NCBI GenBank assembly: GCA_022113835.1
Contig: JAILWY010000001.1
Location: forward strand, 62,001-126,000
Reading direction: 5' to 3'
From: Atopsyche davidsoni
Lineage: Eukaryota; Arthropoda; Insecta; Trichoptera; Hydrobiosidae
Length of the DNA: 64,000 bases
Below, in pieces: positions 20,915 to 30,964 of the stretch. The translations under genes and the position numbers were made by a program. The stretch's first letter is position 1. The number at the start of each line of letters is the position of its first letter. The notes beneath the pieces are model-generated. The model saw nothing but the letters and a program-made list of their open reading frames with translations, was not told the DNA's origin and did not search any database.

Positions 20915-20997
20915 AAAAACCCTTTATTTGTATGTGTTTATGTGTAAATTCGTAGATTTCGTTATTACACATAAACACATACAAATAAAGGGTTTTT
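20915..20997. repeat. Perfect 33-bp inverted repeat with flanking direct repeats
   Basis: Arms 20915-20947 and 20965-20997 are exact reverse complements around a 17-base loop. A 25-bp near-identical direct repeat (aattcgtagatt...) starts at 20891 and again at 20947, so the structure arose by an inverted duplication, possibly during retroposition. Confidence 0.85.
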
Positions 20998-21040
20998 ACC
21001 ACTCATTTTCTCTGCCTAACACGATATCACTACCACCTAA

Positions 21041-21180
21041 GTCACACATTGAAAGCCCCCAAACCTGCGCGCAGGACGGGGATAGCCAAACACTACACAA
21101 AAACATAAGATATAAGATCTATTGTAATACACTTAATGAAAATAAAAGAATTTTGAAATTTAATTTTTTTTTTTGCTGCC
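21041..21180 (+). mobile_element. 3' tail of a non-LTR retroposon family, copy 1
   Basis: A block with aagcccc, then ctgcgcgcagga, and ending in gaattttgaaatttaatt plus a T-run. Closely similar to 50113-50238; a looser match is at 35385-35475. Recurring 3' ends without long coding sequence suggest 5'-truncated LINE or SINE copies. Confidence 0.45.
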
Positions 21181-23320
21181 CAAAATATCATTCTGTTTTC
21201 AAAGTCCACCGAGGGGCGAGCTATGCTCTCGGGATGGATCATTTATTGTAACTAATTCGACTATCGGCTGTTCGCCGATGGATATACATGTATATTTAAT
21301 ATACTTTATAATTAAGTATCGAAAGTGTTATTATTCAAGCGTTCGAGGGAAGTCCAGTGTGCATTCGCGGAGTCACCTGTCAAGCAAGTGGCTTTCCGAG
21401 AGGGGCACACAACACGGTAGACACGGGCGCAAATGTGTCCGCATTTTCTATAAAGGAGAATATGTCGACTATTTCGATTATTTATTGAGAATTGCGTCGG
21501 GAATATCGATGGCCTTATCCATCGTCGCTATGCATGTCTAATCGTAGGCGAGAGCTGTCGGCACGATCTGCGCGTAGATGAGCGGCTCCGCTGGCGAGTG
21601 ATCCGCTCCCGAGACATCGACACTCCGATCAGCGTAATGTTTCCATCGCAAAAGAAAGCTTTTTTGTTAAATTAAAAATAATATTATGCTTTAACTCCAA
21701 TACGACCGAGAAAACGACGCACAATGTAACATGACAACTTGGTGCTAAACCCCATTCACACCTCTAGCATGGGATCTGCGGGTAACCTATCCCGCGATTT
21801 GACCCTTTTACTACTACGGTGTTTTTTAAAACTGTGATAAGTTGTTATTATTTACAAAAAAATATATATTTTATAAAATAATATTATTTTATAAAAATAC
21901 CATAGAGGTATTTCATAACGTCCCCCACTTTCCCTTGGACCCGCTACCGCCCCCATGGAAAGCTCCCATGCTTCCCAACGGGGGCGACCTATGATCTACA
22001 CTGTCTGTAATATTAATGCATACAAATAAATATGGCCCATTGATTTGCGTCCTCAGATTCACTTGCGACCTCTCATTCATTCCTCTCTCGCCAATCCGTA
22101 AACAAGTCATTGCTTCTTAGGCCGTCTTGGTAGAAACATGGTATATATGCATTCAATAATTGTACTTAAATATAAACAAAGGATATAAATAATTTACGAA
22201 TACTATGAATATACATGTTTCGATGTGTCATTTTTTTCTTGGGCTCTGATATATTGTAATTTTCCTTCCCATACATAAATCAGTCATCACCTTGTAGGGG
22301 TGGGCGGAGGCGCTCGGGAGGGTTAATAGTCAATTGACGACGAAAGTGACAAATTAGTAAATATAAATTAAAATGTAATGTGTGTGCAATGTAAGCTTTT
22401 GTATACACTGACACAATGTCAGTGAATACAATGTGTGTATATCATATTAACTTTTGACAAAAGATGTCACTGTACAATTTCAATAAATTGGACAAAAATT
22501 GCTAATAAATCATAATAAAATATTTTGATTAAAGGCACAAACAACTTGAGCACCACTTTAGTAGTAAGATATGATATATTGAAAGAATAAACTCTATATA
22601 TATTTAATCACGTGTGACATCTAACGACAAATTATTGCGAAGTACCAGAATGGTGATTCCCACCGAAATACTAAAGTAGAAAGTCTGAGAAGCAGTTTTG
22701 GAAAAGATAGTTCTCATTTCACTCGAGAGATGTCTAATGTATCCACTGAACAGGTAGTTTTATTTTTTCAAAAGTAAATACAATAAAATACACATTTTTG
22801 GTATAAATTTCGATGAATTTTACAAATACTACCAGTACAAAATGGAATATAAAAGAAAGAACAAAAGTAAGTTGCCATTTGCTTGCGTTGTTCATTATTG
22901 TGAGCTGTTTTCTTCGATTCTCCTTTAGGGCCAGAAGGGCGGGTGGGCGGAGGGGGGGCTGGCCGACTTTAGATCAGACCCCTCTCGTTGCAGTGCTGTG
23001 GACTTCAAATAATAAAATAATGTCTACTGATTTTATCTATCATACGAGCACACGTTTTTTATTTGAAGATTTACGTTTTTATTGTGAATTCCAATATTAA
23101 ATATTATTCATCGTGTTCTTCCAGAAAAGTCACGAATAAAAATTAAGAAGAAGAACGTCAAACCGCGCGGGAGCCCTGCGCGGGGCTTGCCGAGCTGCGG
23201 CCGGCGCGGTGCCCACATTATTTATGTTTCGTTATCGCGAAAGCTTTTTGTAAACGGATTATGGCTGACAACTGCGTGCCGCGGTGAGGCGCGCAATGCT
23301 TATATCTGCTCAGACTCCAC
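21181..23320. other. Long AT-rich stretch, no gene seen
   Basis: Frames are short and without domain signals. G-rich patches at 21200-21640 and 22925-22980 are not coding as far as I can see. Confidence 0.4.
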
Positions 23321-23321
23321 T

Positions 23322-23324
<3 letters not shown>

Positions 23325-23386
<62 letters not shown>
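23325..23386. repeat. (CA)n(TA)n compound microsatellite
   Basis: About 30 bp of CA passing directly into about 30 bp of TA. Confidence 0.95.
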
Positions 23387-23389
<3 letters not shown>

Positions 23390-23574
23390 TATATTTCTGT
23401 ATATATATTACATATAAAGTCATAAAGAAACCAGTTGGCTTGTGGTTTAACTTGCGGAGGCTCGTTTACTCTATGGCAAGAAGTAATATTATCAATAGCT
23501 CTATACAAATAATCAAATGTGCTGTACAAGTATAAAAGAAATGAAAGTTTCCCGAGAGCGCGCCGCTGAGATCC

Positions 23575-23745
23575 GCGCCCGCGCCCTCGCGCCCTCGCGC
23601 CCTCGCGTCCTCCCGCCCTCCCGCCCCGCCCGCGCCTTCCCGCCCCTCCCCGGCCCTCCCCGCCCCGCCCCGCCCCTCCCCGCCCCGCCCCGCCCCTCCC
23701 CGCGCCCTCCTGCTCCCTCCCGCGCCTCAGCCCCGCCCGCGGCTC
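23575..23745. repeat. C-rich low-complexity array
   Basis: Irregular repeats of CCCTCGCG, CCTCCCGC and CCCCGCC. The opposite strand is G-rich with several runs of three or four Gs. Apparent open frames are artefacts of composition. Confidence 0.85.
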
Positions 23746-24253
23746 CGACATTTGTTCGCTAACCCTTTGAAAGCTCTGCGAGGAAGATTAAGCTCGCCAC
23801 TAAAAACGTTAAAGTACCACTTTTCTTTCAACCGTTCCGCTTTTTGCGCCTCTCGTGCACAGCTTGCTTATGATACATATTTATAATGGGCTTTAACATT
23901 ACGCGATTTAATTTTGTACTTAAAGTGAAAGTTTAAGCGACGACCATTTTTATATAAAGCACGACGTTTATGAAACTGTGTATATTATTCTATGAAGATG
24001 AAGTTTAAAGAAAATTATATACAAGTATTTAAGACTGAACCTACCGAAGGGGTCATTTTTACCCCTTATCAAACTTTAGAATAATTTTATTATATTCAAA
24101 CTATACTCATTGCCATCAAATTTAACGACTTTTCCGAAAATATGCCTACGGTGAATTTTTCTGTATTTACATCTCAATGTATTTTTTAATTTCAGAGAAA
24201 CATGTGTAACTCATCCTTACCTACCGCCAGGGGTCAAATTAACCTCTCGAGAT
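23746..24253. other. Unassigned AT-rich sequence
   Basis: I see no gene. Two short similar stretches containing AGGGGTCA occur near 24048 and 24231. Confidence 0.3.
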
Positions 24254-24707
24254 AATATGGTATAGTGCCTAGTTCGTACTATATCATATATATGGAAGTA
24301 TTTCAGTACATTGATTCAACAATCGTAACAATTTCTTTATGGTATGTTGCGTTAACAAACAATCACAACGTCGATCTTGTGTGGATTGTCGTGAGCGTGA
24401 ATGCGGGATGCGGGGCGGGACGCGACCGCCAGTCTGGGGCAAACTCGCAAAGCCGGTACTTATTTCTGACAAAATCAGACGTCTTACTAAAATTTTATAT
24501 TTTTTTACTTAATTTTTATTATTATTTTTTGTATTGCTTAACTCCAATCTAATAAATATGTTTGATTCACATCTGTGTTGTATCTTCTTCAAAAACACTA
24601 TATTTCTTGCTTGCTTTGTATATTAAATGAAATTTTGTTTTACGGCCCGGTAGGAAATCTCATTTCCATAATCTGACCCGGCTGCTGAAAAAGGTTTGCT
24701 ACCCATG
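24254..24707 (-). mobile_element. Truncated non-autonomous hAT-type element
   Basis: Reverse-complement relative of the complete copy at 34120-34672. The terminus at 24707 reads CATGGGTAGC on the minus strand. The other end is missing, so no second TIR or target duplication is visible. Confidence 0.7.
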
Positions 24708-25650
24708 ATTTAGAGTGATTTGAAGTAAGTTGGACTAAGTGGGAACTAAATGTGACAAAATTATATGCATTTGTTACTCTGCTATATGCGCGCGGTGCAT
24801 ATGACACAAAAAAGTTATTAACGTAGTCTCCAAAACTATTTGGTTTTATTTTATTGTGACACAAAAAAGTAATATAGCTCATATTTAAGGAACAATAAAT
24901 GGGGTTCCGCATTTTTTAAAAAACCATGAAATAGAATGTTGTAATAAAATTATTTAGTTTATATGGAAAACCAAAGAAAGCCTGCGTTTACAAATCAAAA
25001 TTGCTATGTGATATCTGAAACATCGGACCGATTTATTGAGATCCGCCAAAATTGTTACGAACCCTTTAAAAAAATATATAGTATTAGTTATAATTAGTAT
25101 AAATACTCGTTAATTTGTTATTAAATGAATTAGTCGAAAAATATCTTAACGACAAATATATATTAAAGAAAGTAACTGAATATAAATAAAAAATATTTAT
25201 TTTGATAAAAAAATTCTCAAATTACAACAAATTCTCTCGGTTCCTCCGCGGCCGAGATCAACAGACTCGTCCGTCGCTCGACGGATCGTGCGACGCGCGA
25301 CCGGTCGGCGACCAGCCTGGCTGTCGGAGGTACTGTCGTTATTATATGTACAATATTATTACTGGAGAATGGAAGAGTAATGAAGGTCGCCATGTATAAT
25401 GTAATGCTATGTACACTGCAACGCCGTCGGGGCGACTCCCTCCCGGTGTCCCTCTCGCTTTCCGCTCGTTCGGTCTCGGCGGTTACCGGCTCGTTAGGCA
25501 AAATGTCGTCAAAAATCTATGACAAACAAATTTTTACATGCAGTTTGAAAATAAATATAGAAGCACAGTAGTTATCACCCAGCTGAGAGCTAAGTGAGGT
25601 GAAATGCGGATAGCACTATTACATAAAAATAAACATATGCGTTTCAGAAA
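24708..25650. other. Unassigned sequence
   Basis: AT-rich, with a GC-rich island at about 25235-25500 that shows no recognisable protein in any frame. A promoter or untranslated exon is possible but unsupported. Confidence 0.3.
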
Positions 25651-25694
25651 TTCAATATTTTTAACAGAGAGTACTTGGTGGAATTCCATTTTAA

Positions 25695-25894
25695 TATTTT
25701 TGAGTAAAATACTTGAGTGATTTTCCACATGTTCGTTTTTATTTGTGACCGGTTTCGCCAACCTTTCACGTTGGTATTATCAAACAATCAAACAAACAAC
25801 TCTGTTTGACAATGCCAACGTGAAAGGTTGGCGAAACCGGTCACAAATAAAAACGAACATGTGGAAAATCACTCAAGTATTTTACTCAAAAATA
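25695..25894. repeat. Foldback element, 84-bp arms
   Basis: Arms 25695-25778 and 25811-25894 are reverse complements with one mismatch. Each includes ggcgaaaccggtcacaaata and a catgtggaaaatcactcaag stretch. The left flank (25655-25694) contains agagtacttggtggaattcc, which recurs near other members of the family at 28030, 28860 and 51547. Confidence 0.85.
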
Positions 25895-26241
25895 TATTCG
25901 TTTCACTCACCCTAAGATAATTTTCTGTATAGATATGTAGCCTCCTATGCTCGCTCCCTCCGATTTCCCCGTGTTAGGCAAAACGGCGACTCCTGTAAAG
26001 AAAGTCGCGATTTAAAAAAAAGCAAAAACGCGGCGCGAGAGAGGCGCGGCTGCGGGTCCGGCCGACTCTGAAGGGTCACATTTCGTTCCGAAGTCTTCGG
26101 TGAGTGACGGATAATCTGTTTATTTTATCGCTCCAGTCTAGTCGTGATGAGTGTTAATAATTTAATTGCATCAATATAAATGACGAAATAACCACTTTCA
26201 GAGATGTATTCATTAATTTTTTTGGCGTCAGCATTAAAGGT
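25895..26241. other. Downstream flank of the Dpr-family gene
   Basis: Probable 3' untranslated or downstream region. A minus-strand AATAAA at 26119-26124, about 120 bases past the stop codon, is a candidate polyadenylation signal. No other coding signal. Confidence 0.35.
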
Positions 26242-26699
26242 TTACGGGTCGGATTTATGCGCGGCGCCAAAGGACGGAGGAGTCGAACCGATGAGGTTGC
26301 CGTGCAGGACGTGCACGGCCACGGTGGCGCTGGAGGAGACGTCGGAGGCGTCGGGCGCGTCCTGAGGGAAGGCGCCGCACGTGTACGCGCCGGCGTGCGC
26401 TCGGGTCACCTGCTCCACCACCAGCGTGCACGTGGCGCTGTCGGGGCCCGTCACGTTACAGCTGGAACAGGGGATTCTCATTGGAGATGTCGCTCACGAG
26501 ACTGAGGGACACGGTTCAGTCGCTTCAGGTCCAGACCTGATTCCGTCCAGCATAGGAGCGCCGCTCTGCCACCAGCCGAGGAGCGAGGGCGGTCGCAGCA
26601 GCTGGCGCGCGGCGCAGGTGAGCTGGAGGGACGAGCCCGCCTTGTAGTAGCGCTCGACCACGGCCCGCCCGCTCTCGTCCGAGATGCTCACCTCGGGAC
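26242..26699 (-). CDS. Dpr-family gene, last exon (second Ig domain) with in-frame TGA
   Basis: Acceptor TTGCAG precedes GTCCCGAG at 26699; phase matches the previous donor. It encodes PEVSISDE, LQLTC, GWWQSG, then a stop at 26494-26496. The same frame continues with DSATCTLVVEQVT, AGAYTCGA and VAVHVLHG to TGA at 26242. The 50 bases around the stop are coherent in another frame (SLVSDISNEN), so a pair of small indels, real or from assembly, may explain the break. A 36-base intron (GTGAGC...CCAG) would also bypass it but is too short to be likely. Confidence 0.7.
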
Positions 26700-27923
26700 C
26701 TGCAATGCGACGCCCGCGATGAACCCGGAACTCACTCAGAACGAAGAAGCCAAAGGTCGCAACAGACATTGATTCGTTTTTTTAGCATGGAAATGTGATC
26801 GATCGTTTGCACGATTTTTTCATCACGGCAAGTGCATCCTTTCGCGACCGTCAATCGCGCAGTGAGTCGCGAGCCGTCGGCACCCTCGGCTGCGCGACCG
26901 ACACTCGCGCGATGCGAAACAGTTTCCTCGCATCGGGGGAGGCTCCGCTCCCTCGAGCGTCTTCGCAGTTTTTGCGGCGTCTCGGGTCAGCGATTTTCGG
27001 GTTCGTTCCGTCGTTAGAGATAACGGTACTGGAAAAAACCTACCGACTTAGAAAACGTCTCGCGCTAGGTCGACCTCTGGAGTCGCACCTCGACATTGGG
27101 TATCGTTCTTCGCTTCGAGCGAGCGTGAGCAATGCTTTCTACGTAGTCCTGTCGATGGAACCGTCTGTGTCATGAAATATCTATTCATTCAATTATAAGT
27201 GTAAAATATATTTTGATTATATCATAAACTCTCGCAATAAAAAACATTAACTGTAAATAAGTATTCACAAAATGTACTGTAAATACATTAGTAGTATATC
27301 GCGGGCACAGGCACGTCCCTCGTGCCCTGTCCTTGGCCTCACCCGCTTCCCGAGCCGCACCACCCGCTGGCTGTTCATGGCTTGACAAAAAAGCGTTTTG
27401 TTTTTTTACGATTTCACTTAGTTCTTTGAGATCGAGTGATTTTTGTAAATTGATTTTTAACGAGCTCAGAAGATCCCGACGGTGAGTATTCTTATCTTGG
27501 TAAATTATGATTTTGCATGTTGAGATTCCAGTTTTCTCATAACAGGCGCGGAAGGGAATACTGTTTTTTTTATAAACGAACAAATGACTCATTGAAATAA
27601 TATTCTTCATTTAAATTAACAGAGGAGAAAACACAGCATGTCAATGAGGAGCAAAATAAACGATCAGATTGATTAAGAGCATTGAAGCATTTTAATTAAA
27701 ATTGTACAGAAAATTCAAAGTAATGTCAATTTTTCAATGAAATAAAATTTCGTAGATCGCGTTAGCGGTAAGTTCTGAGGATACTGCTAATGAACGAGTA
27801 GCTTTCACGACTGACCATATTACTTTTAATGTTCAAATGATTCTACTTAACTGAAAATATTTATGTAACCGTTTTTATTAAATCCGTGTGAATTCTCGGC
27901 TTATGTTTTTTTTGCTTTTGTAT

Positions 27924-28005
<82 letters not shown>

Positions 28006-30528
28006 ATATACAAAACCATATATTTTTGACAGAGAGTACTTGGCGGAATTCCATTTTAAATATAATAAAATACTGGAGTGATTTTTCCACATGTTAATTA
28101 TTGTTGGTGACTGGTTACGCCAACCTTAACGAACATGTGAAAAATCACTCAAGTATTTTATTCAAAAATATTAATGTGATTAAGCACATTTTTTCATACA
28201 TTGAAAACGATTAAAGAAAACTCTCAGAAAATATCATCGTGACTTGTGAGGGATTCGAACCCACATCCCCAAGCTTTCATGGCCGGTGCATTTATCCAAC
28301 TATGCTAACGAGCCACTGCAATTTAGTGAGAATTTTTTGATAATCATATTCTACATATGAACTAATATGCTCGGGCTAATCAATATTTAATGATTTGCAA
28401 ACACTGGACTTTTTAATTAAAGTAACAAGTGAAGCATTTTTATATCCAAATCTGGTTATTATTATTTTTAAAATCTATTGATGTTTAGCCGAGTCGCGCA
28501 CCATTCAATTATATTAATTTAGATTAATGTCAATCAGAATGCGTTTTTATTTACCCATGCAGGTATTAGTATGTTTATGTGATTAAGCACATTTTTTCAT
28601 ACATTGAAAACGATTAAAGAAAACTCTCAGAAAATATCATCGTGACTTGTGAGGGATAAATGCACCGGCCATGAAAGCTTGGGGATGTGGGTTCGAATCC
28701 CTCACAAGTCACGATGATATTTTCTGAGAGTTTTCTTTAATCGTTTTCAATGTATGAAAAAATGTGCTTAATCACATAAACATACTAATACCTGCATGGG
28801 TAAATAAAAACGCATTCTGATTGACATTAATCTAAATTAATACAAAAATATTAAAATGGAATTCCACCAAGTACTCTCTGTCAAAAATTATATATATATA
28901 CTTACGTATTTATGTGTAAGTCTTGTTTTTTATGTAAAAAACAAATTTACTTTTTAATTTATTTACGGAATTTACTTCAACACGTGACCAACATTTAAAC
29001 ACGTGATCGCGACGACATATCTAGCGGCGCGCAATCAAAACCAAACAGCCGCAGGTTGGGGCGCTCTCGCGGCAATTTAACAAATAACTGAATTTGCCAA
29101 TACCAGAGTTAACATACTCACTGATGACCGCGAGGTACACCTGCCGTATGAGCGGCGGGTGAGCGGCCACCTGGCACTCGTAGAGCCCCTGGTCGGCCCG
29201 GCGCGCCGCGAGGATCTGCAGGCGCCAGTTGTTGGGGTAGCGGAAGCTGAGCGCCACGCGCCGGTCCGCGCTGTAGGCCTGGCGCCCCACCGTGAGCAGG
29301 CGCAGCCCGTCCAGCACCGCCCCGTCCAGGCGCCGCGCCGCCCACGTCACCTGCCACATCATTCATATTTCTATTTATAATTAGACGATATCGAATATAA
29401 AATTGTTCAGTTGTCGGCTATAGTATTTTAAGGATAATTTTCGTAAAGTATATGTAGCTCAATTCCAGTTGCAAATGTAACTAAATTTTAAGGCCCTCTA
29501 TCCCCGTGCACTAGCACTTGCACTAGCCGATAGCTTCCTGCACATTAGGCAAAACCATAAAAAAACACCCAAAACAATGGGACGGTATTAGCTAGCTGAA
29601 AGTCGCTGGCGCGATTTGTTGCAGAGGGCTTAAGTATTTAATGTCACATCGGTATCTATTCATACGATAATTAATGTCACATTGATATCAGTAATTTAAA
29701 ACGTAAATGCGCAGTGAGGCTGCGCGGGTTCCGCATCCGTCACACTTACCACTCGATCGTGCAGCATGGCCACCCGGCAGTCCAGAAACACCGTGGAACC
29801 CGCCGACGCCGTCAGGTTAACGGCAGGGCCCTCCTCCTCGAAATATGGACCAGAGCGCGTGCGGCCCTTTCCGCCCAGCACCAGCGGCCGCCTTCCCAGC
29901 TCCCCTGAAACGCACCCGCGAAGGTTCAGCGACCGACCGAGGAAGTTTCTCGGCGAGAAGAGCGCTCACACACCTCGAGAGTAGTCGGGAGTAGCCGCCA
30001 CTTCGCCTCGTCCCACCTCTCCCCACACCAGCGGCGGGGGAGTTTCAGCCGCCACAGCGGGCGGGAGACCTTCCCACGAAGGAAGAACCGAGGCGAGCTC
30101 GCCGTCTTGTCCTTCGAAGGCCGAGACGGTCGAAGCCGACTGTGGGGTGACGGTGACGATGGAGGATGTACTGAAGTCGGGCGCTCCGGAAACGGGGCTC
30201 GCGGACCCGGAATCATCGGCTCCCGATTCCTCAGGAGCAGTTCCGTCGAATTCAAACTCTTCGAGTCCAATTTCATTCGGGCCATTCGTCTCCAGGTCGC
30301 CCGCCTCCGGGTCGCTCGCCTCCGGATCGCTCGCCGCCAGGTCGCTCGCCTCCGGGTGACTCGTCTCCAGACCGCTCGCCACCGGATCGCTTGCCTCCTT
30401 GCCGCTCATCTCCTGGCCGCTCTCTACTGAACCGCTCCCCTCCAGTACGAGTTCCTCGAGGCCGGCCTCTGCGGGACCGAGCTCTCGAATCCCCGAGTCA
30501 AATATGGTCACCGTAGAAGAAAGGACAT
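26242..30528 (-). CDS. Dpr-family (defective proboscis extension response) Ig-domain protein, 5' end not identified
   Basis: Four exons on the minus strand: 30528-29974, 29904-29750, 29350-29122 and 26699-26242. Every junction has GT/AG ends and compatible phases (1, 0, 1). The product has an acidic linker and two immunoglobulin domains. Domain 1 shows YFEEEGPAVNLTA, LDCRV, VTW, LLTVGRQAY, WRLQI and DQGLYECQV, the strand order typical of Dpr proteins. Domain 2 shows LQLTC, WWQSG and GAYTCGA, then a VAVHVLHG end. Dpr proteins are neuronal cell-surface receptors that bind DIP partners in synaptic matching; that role is known for the family. The signal-peptide exon is not found and should lie to the right. 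The last exon has an in-frame TGA (26494-26496). No transmembrane segment or clear GPI signal follows domain 2. Confidence 0.82.
27927..28010. repeat. (TA)n microsatellite
   Basis: About 80 bp of nearly pure TA between exons 3 and 4 of the Dpr-family gene. Confidence 0.95.
28017..28170. repeat. Foldback-family repeat, partial copy in the Dpr intron
   Basis: Contains agagtacttggcggaattcc, then two opposed copies of the catgtg-aaaaatcactcaag arm. The arms are shorter and more diverged than at 25695-25894. A (TA)n tract (27927-28010) abuts it. Confidence 0.7.
28170..28330 (-). mobile_element. tRNA-derived SINE, copy 1
   Basis: A 75-nt tRNA-like head (28240-28314, minus) folds into a complete cloverleaf: acceptor stem six of seven pairs, four-pair D stem, anticodon stem four of five (one wobble), T arm with GGTTCGAATCC. 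Box A (TAGCATAGTTGG) and box B are intact. The 3' body continues to about 28170. Loop base 33 is A instead of U, the nominal anticodon is TGA without the long variable arm of serine tRNAs, and the body recurs elsewhere, so this is a SINE head and not a working tRNA gene. Confidence 0.7.
28512..28842. repeat. Near-perfect palindrome with 146-bp arms built from the SINE
   Basis: Arms 28512-28657 and 28697-28842 are reverse complements with no mismatch noticed, around a 39-base centre. The arms contain the SINE body in opposite orientations. The centre and right arm keep the 3' half of the tRNA-like head, including box B; the 5' half with box A is missing. The right flank (28848-28893) has the agtactctctgtca motif of the foldback family. 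Confidence 0.88.
29122..29350 (-). CDS. Dpr-family gene, exon with second half of Ig domain 1
   Basis: Acceptor GGCAG before GTGACGTGG; donor GTGAGT after ATCA; 229 bases, entering at phase 0 and leaving at phase 1. It encodes VTWAARR, LLTVGRQAYSADRR, WRLQILAARR and DQGLYECQV, the F-strand D-x-G-x-Y-x-C motif of Ig domains. Confidence 0.85.
29750..29904 (-). CDS. Dpr-family gene, exon with first half of Ig domain 1
   Basis: Acceptor TTTCAG and donor GTAAGT; 155 bases. It encodes PYFEEEGPAVNLTA, then TVFLDCRVAMLHDRV, with the B-strand cysteine. Entering phase 1 fits the preceding donor exactly. Confidence 0.85.
29974..30528 (-). CDS. Dpr-family gene, exon with acidic repeat linker
   Basis: 555 bases between acceptor TTATAG and donor GTGTGT. 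It encodes an acidic, low-complexity region with repeats of the type EASDPEASD and no cysteines. The intron to the next exon is only 69 bases. Upstream coding exons, including the signal peptide, are not recognised. Confidence 0.7.
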
Positions 30529-30559
30529 CTATAACGAAAGATGGAAAAAAACATTGTAA

Positions 30560-30964
30560 CCCTTAGTGCACGGGCCCCAACCTTTTTATACCCAAGAGCA
30601 CAAATGGCGCCCGCCGGTCGGGCGGCGGGCGCCACTTATTTTTTCAAGGTATGTTTCTGCTCCCGAGATTAGTGCCAAAGCCGGCTAAAAAAAAAAAAGG
30701 TATATTTTTAGGCGCGCTACTAAGCTTTTGGCTTTCACACATAGATGGCGCTAACGACGCTAGACAATTCTAAACTTGTGTTGTTTTATATATTAGACAT
30801 CAGTCATCAATAAGCTATCAACACATTTCACAACGCAAACTTTTCTTTGTTACTTTTTCTTACTTTTGCCAAACACTGTAAAATGTCGAGCCCAGCTCGA
30901 CATAGGAGTTGGCGTGAAGAAACGCGATGTCGAGTCCAGCTCGACATAGGAGTGGAAAGGGTTA
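30560..30964. mobile_element. Possible piggyBac-type MITE
   Basis: The right end reads GGAAAGGG followed by TTAA; the left end reads TGTAACCCTTAGTG, a poor match to TTAA-CCCTT. Near the right end, two copies of a palindrome TGTCGAG(C/T)CCAGCTCGACA lie 45 bp apart (30884 and 30929). Only the right terminus is convincing. Confidence 0.35.

Noticed and set aside
26446..26496. Mini-intron removing the TGA in the Dpr-family exon
   Set aside because: Candidate introns are about 35 bases, below a plausible spliceosomal minimum. Indels or a genuine stop are more likely.
28240..28314. Functional tRNA-Ser(UGA) gene
   Set aside because: Lacks U33 and the long variable arm of serine tRNAs, and is embedded in a dispersed SINE body that recurs in palindromes.
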